From Streptomyces olivochromogenes (GTDB lineage: Bacteria > Actinomycetota > Actinomycetes > Streptomycetales > Streptomycetaceae): 64,000 nucleotides of DNA. Shown here piece by piece: positions 21,787 through 29,111 of the stretch. Position 1 is the stretch's first letter. Each line of letters begins with the position of its first letter. The notes beneath the pieces are model-generated. The model was not told the origin of the DNA and ran no database searches. It was given only the letters and a program-made list of their open reading frames with translations. Location: assembly GCF_001514115.1 (NCBI RefSeq), contig NZ_KQ948466.1:219180-283179 (forward strand). The letters are read 5' to 3'. A program made the translations under genes and the position numbers.

Positions 21787-24063
21787 TCAGTCTCCCCGTG
21801 CCGCCCGCTGCTGGCGCAACGCGGCCACTCTGCGGTACAGCTCCACCGCCTCCTGGCCCCGGCCCAGTTGTTCCAGGCAGTGTGCCTCGTCGTTGCGGCT
21901 GGCCAGGGCGTCGGGGTGGTCGGCGCCGAGAACGCGTTCGCGGGCGGTGGCGACGCCCCGGTACTCGGTGAGGGCGTCGGACCAGCGGCCCAGCCAGCCG
22001 AGGCCGACCGCGACCTCGCGGCGGCTGACGAGGGTGTCCGGGTGGTCGGGGCCGAGGACGCGCTCGCGGATGGCCCACACGTCACGGGACTCGGCGAGCG
22101 CCTCCTCCCAGCGGCCCATCCGGCCGAGGTTGACGCCGAGGCCGTGCCGGGCGCGCAGGGTCTCGGGGTGGGCGGGGCCGTGCACCCGGGTGCGGTCGTC
22201 GATCAGGTCCCGGTACAGCTCCAGGGCCTGCGCGCTGCGGCCGAGCCGGCCGAGGCTGATGCCGACCTCGTAGCGGGCGGAGAGGGTGTCCGGGTGGTCG
22301 GGGCCGAGGGCCTGGGCCCGTGCCTCGGCCACCTCCCGGTAGGTCCCCAACGCCTCGGGCCAGTGGCCCAACTGACCGAGCGCGTACGCGACTTCGTACC
22401 GTGTCACGAGGGTGTCGGGGTGGTTCACACCGAGCACCCGGGTCCGCGCGGCGGCGACCTCGCTCGCCATCCGGTAGGAGTCCTCCAGGCGGCCCAGCCT
22501 GCTCAGGTTGAAGGCCAGGTTGTGGCGGCAGCGCAGGGTGTCGGGATGATCGGGGCCCATGACACGCTCCCGGGCGGCGAGCACCGCGGTGTACGCCTGG
22601 TGCGCCTCGAAGTGACGGCCCAACTGGCCCAGTACGTACGCCATTTCCTGACGCGCGGCCAGGGTGTCGGGATGGTCGGGGCCGAGCGCCCGCTCCCTGC
22701 CCCCGGCGACCCGCGTGTACTCGCGCAGCGCCTCGGCTGCGCGTCCGGTGCGGCTGAGGGTGAAGCCGACCTCGTAGCGGCTGGCGAGGGTGTCGGGGTG
22801 GTCGGGGCCAAGGACGTGCTCGCGTTCGGCGGCGACCGCGCGGTGCACCTCGCCCGCCTCGGTCCACCGGCCGAGCCGCCCGAGGCTCAGTCCGGCGTTG
22901 TGCCGGCCCGTCAGGGTGGTGAGCAACTCCGGCGAGGGGGTCGGGCGTTCGACGTGCTCCGGCGCCTCCGGTGCGGACGTGGCCGGGCGCGCCGTCCATT
23001 CGCCGGTCAGGCCCGCCGCCGCGTCCGGCGGGGCGCCGCCGAGTCCGGCACCGGTCGCCTTGTGACCGGTGGTCATGCCCCGGGTCCAGGAGGGCAGCCG
23101 GGGTTCACGCGAGGAAGAGGGAGCGGGAGCCCTCGTCGACGGCTCCAACATGCGCCGCTCGTCGGCGGGACGGTCGATCGCGGGGGACACGACCGTCGGC
23201 ACGTACACCGGAGTCGTACGCCCCGTGCCGATGCGCCGGCCGAGCTCGCGCGCGTCCTGCGGGCGCCTCTCCGGCTCCTTGGCCAGCAGATCCAGGATGA
23301 TCCGCTCGAAGTACTCGGGGAGCTCGGCGCGGTGGTGGCGCGGCGGCTCGGGAGGCGTGTCACGGTGGCCGACGAGGATCGCCCACGCGTCGTCCAGGTC
23401 GAACGGCGGTGCCCCGGTGGCGATTTCGTAGAGCACACATCCGAAGGAGTACAGATCACTGCGCTGGTCGACCTGGGCACCGCTGATCTGCTCCGGCGAC
23501 ATGTAGTGCGGAGTGCCCATCGCGATACCGGTGCCGGTCAGCCGGGCCGTGAAGCCGATGTCGTGGCCGAGGCGCGCGATGCCGAAGTCGCAGATCTTCA
23601 CCGTGCCGTCGGCCAGCCGCATGATGTTGGCGGGCTTCAGGTCACGGTGCACGATGCCCTGTTGGTGGGTGTAGGCGAGGGCCCCGGACACCTGGTCGGC
23701 GATGTCGACGACATCGGCGACGGGGAGCGGATGCTGCTTGTTGTCCTCCAGGAGCTGGCTGAGGTTGCGGCCCTCCAGCAGCTCCATGACCAGGTACAGC
23801 ACGCCCTCCGACTCGCCGAAGTCGTGCACCACGGTCACCCCGCGGTGTTGCAGCGCGGCGGCCACCCTGGCCTCGCGCCGGAATCTCTCCCGCAGCACAC
23901 GGGTGAACGACTGATCGTGGTGCGGCCCGAGCGGTTTGAGGCACTTCACGGCCACCTGCCGCCCCAGCGACTCGTCGCGGGCGCGCCACACCTCACCCAT
24001 GCCTCCCCGCCCGATCAGATCGAGCAGTCGGTACCGGCTCTGGATCAGCCTGGTCTCCGCCAT
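21787..24063 (-). CDS. Soluble Ser/Thr protein kinase with C-terminal TPR repeats
   Basis: A 758-residue protein. Residues 10 to about 280 form a Hanks-type kinase with glycine loop GRGGMG (18-23), ATP-binding Lys40, catalytic HRDLKPAN (139-146), DFG at 159-161 and MGTPHYMSPEQ as the activation segment. A Pro/Ser-rich linker leads to about eight 42-residue TPR units from roughly residue 390 to the end, each carrying a variant of GPDHPDTL. No transmembrane helix is visible, unlike PknB-type kinases, so it is predicted cytosolic. The TPR array probably binds a partner or substrate. TPR repeats of this HPDTL type are common in actinomycete kinase and NB-ARC proteins. The ATG at 24063 starts the kinase homology. 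It is 62 bp from the MpaB gene on the same strand. Confidence 0.92.
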   Translation of the reverse strand: MAETRLIQSRYRLLDLIGRGGMGEVWRARDESLGRQVAVKCLKPLGPHHDQSFTRVLRERFRREARVAAALQHRGVTVVHDFGESEGVLYLVMELLEGRNLSQLLEDNKQHPLPVADVVDIADQVSGALAYTHQQGIVHRDLKPANIMRLADGTVKICDFGIARLGHDIGFTARLTGTGIAMGTPHYMSPEQISGAQVDQRSDLYSFGCVLYEIATGAPPFDLDDAWAILVGHRDTPPEPPRHHRAELPEYFERIILDLLAKEPERRPQDARELGRRIGTGRTTPVYVPTVVSPAIDRPADERRMLEPSTRAPAPSSSREPRLPSWTRGMTTGHKATGAGLGGAPPDAAAGLTGEWTARPATSAPEAPEHVERPTPSPELLTTLTGRHNAGLSLGRLGRWTEAGEVHRAVAAEREHVLGPDHPDTLASRYEVGFTLSRTGRAAEALREYTRVAGGRERALGPDHPDTLAARQEMAYVLGQLGRHFEAHQAYTAVLAARERVMGPDHPDTLRCRHNLAFNLSRLGRLEDSYRMASEVAAARTRVLGVNHPDTLVTRYEVAYALGQLGHWPEALGTYREVAEARAQALGPDHPDTLSARYEVGISLGRLGRSAQALELYRDLIDDRTRVHGPAHPETLRARHGLGVNLGRMGRWEEALAESRDVWAIRERVLGPDHPDTLVSRREVAVGLGWLGRWSDALTEYRGVATARERVLGADHPDALASRNDEAHCLEQLGRGQEAVELYRRVAALRQQRAARGD

Positions 24064-24125
24064 CTCGTGCGATCGCCCCCGTCGCTGCTCGCCGCGCCCT
24101 CCCCTGGCCCGTCCAGTATGGCGAG

Positions 24126-24983
24126 TTATCTGCCGACTTTGTACGGCGCCGGTCGGGAGCCGGGGCCGAGCCGCGCCATGGCCCGCAGAATGTGTTTGGG
24201 CGGGAGTTGCCAGCGAAGACGTGCGGGAACGCAGCGCAGCACGGTGCCCGTGACACGCAGGCGCCGGGTCACCGTCGAGGGGGCCGGCGCGGGTCGGCCG
24301 TACAGCTCGTGGGCGTACGGCGGCAGGGCGGCGTACGCCAGCCGCGCCACGCGCCGCCACAGCAGCGCGCGCGCCGGCACGAGCAGCGGGTGGGTCGGCG
24401 GGCGCGACAGGAAGTCGTCCACCTCCCTCGCCTCGGGCCCTGCGGCGAGCTCCGGCAGCACCTTCTCGAAGTAGGCGGCCAGCTCCGCCCGATTCGCCGG
24501 TACGTCGGTGGGGTCGAGGCCGACCAGGCGTGCGCTGACCCGGTGTTCGTCGATGTACCGGTCGGCGTGCGCGTCCGTCATCGGGAAGCCCGAGCGGCGC
24601 AGGACGTGCAGATAGGAGTCGATCTCGGCGCAGTGCACCCACAGCAGCAGCTCGGGCTCGTCGATCCGGTACCGCTCCCCCGTGTCCGGGTCGGTGGCCT
24701 TGAGCAGGGTGTGGATCTTCCGGACCCGGGCGCCGGCTTTCTCGGCGGCCTCTGTGGTGCCGTACGTCGCCGTGCCGACGAAGTTCGCGGTGCGCATCAG
24801 CCGGCCCCAGGCGTCGCGCCGGAAGTCGGAATTCTGCAGGACGCCCCGGACGGCGCGGGGGTGCAGGGCCTGGAGGTAGAGCGCGCGGATCCCGGCGACC
24901 CACATCATGGGATCACCGTGCATCTGCCAGGTCACCGAGGAGGAACCGAACAGCCCCTGGTCACCTGAGCGAAGCGCGTCCAC
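24126..24983 (-). CDS. MpaB-type oxygenase (DUF2236 family)
   Basis: A 285-residue protein of the MpaB/latex-clearing-protein superfamily. It carries MMWVAGIRALYLQALHPRAVRGV, an NSDFRRDAWGRLMRTANFV block, then KATDPDTGERYRIDEPELLLWVH and the SYLHVLRRSGFPM segment. Family members are haem-dependent; conserved histidines (here in QALHPRA, LLWVHCAE) are candidate ligands, although assigning them exactly is inference. The reactions known for relatives are oxidative cleavages of isoprenoid or other hydrophobic chains, which fits a lipid-catabolism neighbourhood. It sits 9 bp downstream of the acyl-CoA dehydrogenase gene on the same strand, so the two are probably co-transcribed. Confidence 0.82.
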   Translation of the reverse strand: MDALRSGDQGLFGSSSVTWQMHGDPMMWVAGIRALYLQALHPRAVRGVLQNSDFRRDAWGRLMRTANFVGTATYGTTEAAEKAGARVRKIHTLLKATDPDTGERYRIDEPELLLWVHCAEIDSYLHVLRRSGFPMTDAHADRYIDEHRVSARLVGLDPTDVPANRAELAAYFEKVLPELAAGPEAREVDDFLSRPPTHPLLVPARALLWRRVARLAYAALPPYAHELYGRPAPAPSTVTRRLRVTGTVLRCVPARLRWQLPPKHILRAMARLGPGSRPAPYKVGR

Positions 24984-24992
24984 CTCGTCAGG

Positions 24993-26171
24993 CTAGCGCC
25001 GGACCCGCGGCATCCCCAGTCCGATCCACGAGATGATTTCGCGCTGGATCTCGTTGTTCCCGCCGCCGAAGGTGAAGATGACCGCCGAGCGGTAGCCGCG
25101 TTCCAGCTCTCCGTGCAGGACGGCGCCCGTGGAGCCCTCCTTGAGGACGCCGGGCGCGGCGACGATCTCCATGAGCCAGGCGTACGCGTCCCGGCGGGCC
25201 TCGGAGCCGTACACCTTGACCGCGGAGGCGTCCTGCGGGGTGAGGGTGCCCTCCTGGACGGCGTTCACCATCTGCCAGTTGAGGAGTTTCATCGCGTCAA
25301 GTTTGGTGTGGGTCTGGGCGAGGCGGCGGCGCACCCAGGGGAGGTCGGCGACGCGGCGGCCGTCGGCGAGCTTGGTGTCCATGGCCCAGCGCTGGACGTC
25401 GTGCAGGGCGCGGATCGCCATGGTGCCGTGTGCGGCGAGGGTGACGCGTTCGTGGTTGAGCTGGTTGGTGATCAGCCGCCAGCCCTTGTTCTCCTCGCCG
25501 ACCCGGCGCGAGAGGGGGACGCGGATGTTCTCGTAGTAGCTGGCGGTGGTGTCGTGGGAGGCGAGGGTGTTGATGAGGGTGCAGGAGTAGCCGGGGTCGG
25601 AGGTCGGCACGAGGAGCATGGTGATGCCCTTGTGGGGTGGGGCGTCCGGGTCGGTGCGGACGGCGAGCCAGACCCAGTCGGCGGTGTCGCCGTTCGTCGT
25701 CCAGATCTTCTGCCCGTTGACGACGTAGGTGTCGCCGTCCCGTACGGCCTTGGTCTTGAGCGCGGCCAGATCCGTGCCCGCGTCGGGCTCGCTGTAGCCG
25801 ATCGCGAAGTCGATCTCGCCGGAGAGGATCCTTGGAAGGAAGTACTCCTTCTGCTCCGCGGTGCCGAACCGCATGATCGTCGGGCCGACGGTGTTCAGCG
25901 CCATCAGGGGCAGCGGTACGCCCGCCTGGGCCGCCTCGTCGAAGAAGATGAACTGCTCCATGGGGGTCAGCCCGCGCCCGCCGTATTCCGCGGGCCAGCC
26001 CACCCCGAGCCAGCCGTCCCTGCCGAGCCGCCGGATCGTCTCGCGGTAGAACCGTTTCTGGGCGGCCGGGTCGTCGTATCGGGCGTAGGCGTGGTCGGGG
26101 ACCAACTCGGCGAAGTAGCCGCGCAGTTCGATCCGCAGCCGCTGCTGTTCTGGCGTGTATTCGAGATGCAC
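24993..26171 (-). CDS. Acyl-CoA dehydrogenase (FadE26/ChsE4-like)
   Basis: A 392-residue flavoprotein with the ACAD fold: WPAEYGGRGLTPMEQ, then FAIGYSEPDAGTDLAAL and VVNGQKIWTTNGDTADW for FAD and substrate binding. The C-terminal signature reads FGGGNNEIQREIISW. Classical homotetrameric ACADs have a catalytic Glu in an EGT(N) motif at this place, and here it is Gly. This is typical of the steroid-type ACADs that work as alpha2beta2 pairs. No second ACAD gene adjoins it. The GTG at 26171 is chosen because AGGAGG lies just before it. A perfect KstR-type box (26216-26229) lies 45 bp upstream. It is likely co-transcribed with the MpaB gene. Confidence 0.87.
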   Translation of the reverse strand: MHLEYTPEQQRLRIELRGYFAELVPDHAYARYDDPAAQKRFYRETIRRLGRDGWLGVGWPAEYGGRGLTPMEQFIFFDEAAQAGVPLPLMALNTVGPTIMRFGTAEQKEYFLPRILSGEIDFAIGYSEPDAGTDLAALKTKAVRDGDTYVVNGQKIWTTNGDTADWVWLAVRTDPDAPPHKGITMLLVPTSDPGYSCTLINTLASHDTTASYYENIRVPLSRRVGEENKGWRLITNQLNHERVTLAAHGTMAIRALHDVQRWAMDTKLADGRRVADLPWVRRRLAQTHTKLDAMKLLNWQMVNAVQEGTLTPQDASAVKVYGSEARRDAYAWLMEIVAAPGVLKEGSTGAVLHGELERGYRSAVIFTFGGGNNEIQREIISWIGLGMPRVRR

Positions 26172-26215
26172 GGCGCCTCCTGGCTCCCCAAGGCCGGACC
26201 TGACGGCGCACACCG

Positions 26216-26229
26216 TAGAACGTGTTTCA
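26216..26229. promoter_or_regulatory. KstR-type operator upstream of acyl-CoA dehydrogenase
   Basis: TAGAACGTGTTTCA fits the mycobacterial KstR consensus TnnAACnnGTTnnA at every defined position. It lies 45 bp upstream of the GTG of the acyl-CoA dehydrogenase, a normal position for TetR-family repression. No KstR gene is present in the window. Confidence 0.5.
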
Positions 26230-26285
26230 GAAATTGTGAATGCCGATGACACCGACGCCCGGACCGCGACCCTCCCGGCGGACAC

Positions 26286-26585
26286 TCACCCGCGGAACCC
26301 GTCCGCGACGTCGACCGGGCGGCCGTACTCCCGGACACCACGGTCGAACTCGGCCTGGAAGTGCTGGTACCCGTGCCCGTCGGGGTCGGGGCGCAGGGTG
26401 AACACGGCGTCCCCTCCTGCGACGGCTCGACGCTCCAGCTGGTCGATCGAGTTGCCGGAGGGCGGCGACAGCCCTTCGGGCAGCAGGGCGAGAGTGGCCG
26501 TGGCCAGTACCTTGCCGTCGGCACCATCGAGTGCGCCGAGCGCGGCCAGGGTCGGCGGGAGCAGCGCCGTGACGTGGATTTCCAG
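26286..26585 (-). CDS. Hypothetical protein, N-terminus uncertain
   Basis: About 95 residues of clearly coding sequence (third positions almost all G or C) ending at a TGA at 26286. It contains TLAALGALDGADGKVLA, then NSIDQLERRAVAGGDAVFTL and HFQAEFDRGVREYG. I do not recognise the family. There is no ATG, GTG or TTG at a sensible place. The given start is an arbitrary CTG after a GGAGAG-like stretch, and the frame stays open upstream into the next gene. Either an unusual start is used or the gene has lost its 5' end. No signal peptide or membrane helix is visible. It lies between the acyl-CoA dehydrogenase and the Cys-rich protein on the same strand. Confidence 0.35.
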   Translation of the reverse strand: MEIHVTALLPPTLAALGALDGADGKVLATATLALLPEGLSPPSGNSIDQLERRAVAGGDAVFTLRPDPDGHGYQHFQAEFDRGVREYGRPVDVADGFRG

Positions 26586-26701
26586 GCTCTCAAGCGGAGG
26601 AGAGATCGTCCCGAACGCGACGCGGGAATCGTATGCGGGCCATCGTCCGCACCTCGGCTCCGGTCCGTCGACGAGGCCGTGCTCGCCTGCGGAGTGGTGC
26701 T

Positions 26702-27082
26702 TCAGGGGCGGCTCAGGGTGGCCAGGAAGTCCGTGCAGGCCTGGGCACACTCCCGGCAGGTCTTCGCGCTGTCCTGCCCACCGGGGTGCTCGTCGAACAC
26801 GTCCGCGCTCTCGCGGCAGACGGTACGGCACCATTCGACCTGGACCCGAATGCCGGCCGCGTCCCGGTGGGCCTCCTCCGCCAGCACACGACAGGTCGCG
26901 TCGCACACCTCCACACAGAGAAGGCCTTTGCGCCGTACGAGTTCCTGCTCCCTCGGCCCGTCCGGATCCACCGCGCTCGCCCGCAGCGCGCAGGCGCGGG
27001 CGGCCTCGGCGCAGGCCTGCGCACAGTCGAAGCGGTCCTCGAGGAATCGAATACGTTCTTGCTGGGATGTCAGTGTCGTCAC
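26702..27082 (-). CDS. Cys-rich four-helix-bundle copper-binding protein (Csp/DUF326-like)
   Basis: A 126-residue protein with eleven cysteines at 20, 24, 31, 56, 60, 64, 85, 89, 109, 112 and 116. Most are in CxxxC pairs on predicted helices (CAQAC, CVEVCDATC, CRTVC, CAQAC). This is the pattern of copper-storage proteins of the Csp type, whose four-helix bundle is lined with Cys residues that hold many Cu(I) ions. Such genes are often mis-labelled ferredoxin. No signal peptide is seen, suggesting the cytosolic Csp3-like type. No copper exporter or CsoR gene adjoins it, so regulation is not evident. The start is the first ATG, and the family length is normal. Confidence 0.82.
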   Translation of the reverse strand: MTTLTSQQERIRFLEDRFDCAQACAEAARACALRASAVDPDGPREQELVRRKGLLCVEVCDATCRVLAEEAHRDAAGIRVQVEWCRTVCRESADVFDEHPGGQDSAKTCRECAQACTDFLATLSRP

Positions 27083-27318
27083 CGCGGGCGGGTAGCCGCG
27101 GGAAGCTCCGTCAAACCCCGCACCTCAGGCGCCGCCCTCCGGGTCCAGCGGGGCCGCCGCGAGCGGCAACAACAACCGCCCCCGCCCCGCCCGGAGGAAC
27201 AGCCTCGACTGCCCGACAGCGGCCCGGTCCACGAGGTCAGGGAGCACCGCGAGCCCAACGAACTGCCCCCGGGCGAGCAACGGGTGACACCCCACGAGTT
27301 GAAGCGAGCGAACGGCTC

Positions 27319-27720
27319 CTAGCCGCCCATCGCCTCCGCCGCCTCGCGTGAGATCCGCTCGAACTGGGCGCCCATCGCCTCGGAGAGCGCGTGGGCCGCC
27401 GAGAGCGGGCGGACCATCACCATCAGGTCGTCGATCCTGCCGTCCTCGTCGAAGTGCAGGAAGTCGCAGCCGTTGAGCTCCTTGTCGCCCACCGTCGCCG
27501 TGAAGACGAGCGCGTGGTCACGGCCGTCGGCACCAGCGATCTCGCGTACGTAGCGGAAGTCGGTGAAGACACGGGAGACGCCGCGCAGGATGGCCGCGGT
27601 GATGGCCTTCCCCGGGTACGGCTTGAAGGCGACGGGGCTGGTGAACACCACGTCGTCGGCCAGCATCTCCTCGATCGCGGTGAGGTCGCCCGCCTCTACG
27701 GCCTTCCGGAAGGGGTGCAT
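27319..27720 (-). CDS. NTF2-like / SnoaL-fold protein
   Basis: A 133-residue protein of the nuclear-transport-factor-2 fold: FRKAVEAGDLTAIEEMLADDVVFTSP at the N-terminus, then FRYVREIAGADGRDHALVFTA and LNGCDFLHFDEDGRIDDLMVMVRP. This cone-shaped fold serves as a small hydrolase, isomerase or binding protein, and the specific role here cannot be told. The ATG at 27720 is preferred over one six codons upstream because the GGCGGGG stretch suits it and the family begins with HPFRKAVEAGD. A palindrome CTAAT-TG-ATTAG lies 22 bp upstream and may be a MarR-type operator. Confidence 0.8.
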   Translation of the reverse strand: MHPFRKAVEAGDLTAIEEMLADDVVFTSPVAFKPYPGKAITAAILRGVSRVFTDFRYVREIAGADGRDHALVFTATVGDKELNGCDFLHFDEDGRIDDLMVMVRPLSAAHALSEAMGAQFERISREAAEAMGG

Positions 27721-27742
27721 CCGAGCCCCGCCTCTCACTCAA

Positions 27743-27754
27743 CTAATTGATTAG
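27743..27754. promoter_or_regulatory. AT-rich palindrome upstream of NTF2-like gene
   Basis: CTAATTGATTAG is a 12-bp near-perfect palindrome with AAC before and GTT after, so dyad symmetry extends further. Such AT-rich dyads are rare in this high-GC DNA. It lies between the NTF2-like gene and the divergent DJ-1 gene and resembles a MarR/ArsR-type operator. Confidence 0.4.
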
Positions 27755-27900
27755 GTTACGAACAGAGTAGTTGGGGTCACGTCCGACGTCCAGGCATTGG
27801 ATTCCCTATGGCTCCGACCGCACTCCCTATTGGTCACCTATGCCAGAGCCGCATAGCGTCGAGGACGAACGACCCCTCGCAACCCTCGGAGAAACGCACC

Positions 27901-28596
27901 ATGTCGAAGATTCTCTTCGTGATCACCGGCGTCGACCACTGGACGCTCGCCGACGGCACCCGCCACCCGAGCGGCTTCTGGGCCGAGGAGGCCGTCGCCC
28001 CGTACGAGGCGTTCGAGGCCGCGGGCCACGAGGTCGTCGTCGCCACGCCGGGCGGCGTCGTACCGACCGTGGACAAGGGGAGCCTGGCTCCCGAGGTCAA
28101 CGGTGGCCAGGAGGCCGCCGACCGCGTCGCGCACGCCCTCGCGTCGATGACCGCGCTCCAGCGGCCGATCAAGCTGGCGGAGGTCGACCTCGCCGACTAC
28201 GCGGCCGTCTTCTACCCCGGCGGCCACGGACCGATGGAGGACCTGGCGGTCGACGCGGACTCCGGCCGGCTGCTCACCCTCGCACTGGAGTCGGGCAAGC
28301 CGCTCGGTGTCGTGTGCCACGGCCCGGCCGCGCTGCTCGCCGCGACGAAGGAGGACGGCACCAACGCCTTCGCGGGCTACCGGGTCTCCGGGTTCACCAA
28401 CGCCGAGGAGACGCAGGCCGGTCTCGCCGACAAGGCGAAGTGGCTGCTCCAGGACCGGCTCGTCGAGGTGGGCGTCGACTTCCAGGAGGGCGAGCCGTGG
28501 GCCCCCAAGGTGGTCGTCGACCGCAACCTGGTCACCGGCCAGAACCCGGCGTCCTCCGCCCCTCTGGCCGTCGAGCTGCTGAAGAAGCTGGCCTGA
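27901..28596 (+). CDS. DJ-1/PfpI family protein (type 1 glutamine amidotransferase-like)
   Basis: A 231-residue cytosolic protein of the Hsp31/DJ-1 branch. The nucleophile elbow is GVVCHGPAALLA with Cys139, and the upstream VFYPGGHGPMEDL carries the conserved glycines and His. Members act as glyoxalase III-type methylglyoxal hydratases or protein-protective chaperones, and their role in electrophile stress is common. The ATG at 27901 is chosen because GGAGAAA precedes it and homology starts at MSKILFVITG. The TetR gene begins five bases after its stop, so they are co-transcribed and the regulator may control this gene. Confidence 0.87.
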   Translation: MSKILFVITGVDHWTLADGTRHPSGFWAEEAVAPYEAFEAAGHEVVVATPGGVVPTVDKGSLAPEVNGGQEAADRVAHALASMTALQRPIKLAEVDLADYAAVFYPGGHGPMEDLAVDADSGRLLTLALESGKPLGVVCHGPAALLAATKEDGTNAFAGYRVSGFTNAEETQAGLADKAKWLLQDRLVEVGVDFQEGEPWAPKVVVDRNLVTGQNPASSAPLAVELLKKLA

Positions 28597-28601
28597 CCCT
28601 C

Positions 28602-29045
28602 ATGGCCGCTGACCGGCTCGATGAGGTCCTCGACGCCGCCTACGACTGCCTGACCAGGTATGGCGTACGGCGCACGACGATGGACGACATCGCCTCCACC
28701 ATGGGCGTGTCCCGGTCGGCGGTCTACCCGTACGTCCGCGGTAAGGACGACGTCTTCCATCTGCTCGCCGGGCGTCTGCACGAGCGGGCGCTCGGCCGGG
28801 CCGGGGAGGCGGCGGCCGAGTGCGGCGCCCCGCACGCCGAGCGCGTCCGGGGCGTTCTGGCCGCCAAGCTCGGCCTGGTGGTCCAGCTGGCAGGCGACTC
28901 CCCGCACACGGCCGAACTCCTCGACGAGAAGGCCCGGTTGTTCGGGGACATCTGCCACGCGTTCGTCGGGGAGTTGCGGCGTTCGTGGCCGACCGGCGCG
29001 ATCGCCAAGTCTCCCCGGTGCGCGGACGTCGCGGGAGTTCCATGA
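28602..29045 (+). CDS. TetR family regulator, shortened C-terminus
   Basis: A 147-residue protein with an intact TetR helix-turn-helix in the first 50 residues (YGVRRTTMDDIASTMGVSRSAVYPYV). Family members usually have 180-220 residues; here the ligand-binding domain stops after LFGDICHAFVGELRR, followed by a non-homologous tail. The stop overlaps an ATG (ATGA at 29042) that opens a 40-codon frame running into the convergent LacI gene, which suggests that the original 3' end and the next gene were lost by deletion. It is translationally linked to the DJ-1 gene. Whether it still binds an inducer is doubtful. Confidence 0.7.
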   Translation: MAADRLDEVLDAAYDCLTRYGVRRTTMDDIASTMGVSRSAVYPYVRGKDDVFHLLAGRLHERALGRAGEAAAECGAPHAERVRGVLAAKLGLVVQLAGDSPHTAELLDEKARLFGDICHAFVGELRRSWPTGAIAKSPRCADVAGVP

Positions 29046-29111
29046 CGACGGTGGCCGTGTCCGGGGCAGGTGCCGAGGTGCTCGCGCCGGAGAGCAGGAA
29101 GTCGAAGGGCC

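Noticed and set aside
21517..24474. 985-codon plus-strand open frame opposite the kinase-TPR gene
   Set aside because: It mirrors the kinase and TPR repeats in antisense and shows no protein domain of its own.
27083..27318. Small gene on the minus strand between the Cys-rich and NTF2-like genes
   Set aside because: A GTG-led frame of about 40 codons exists, but it has no ribosome site, no family match and no clear coding bias.
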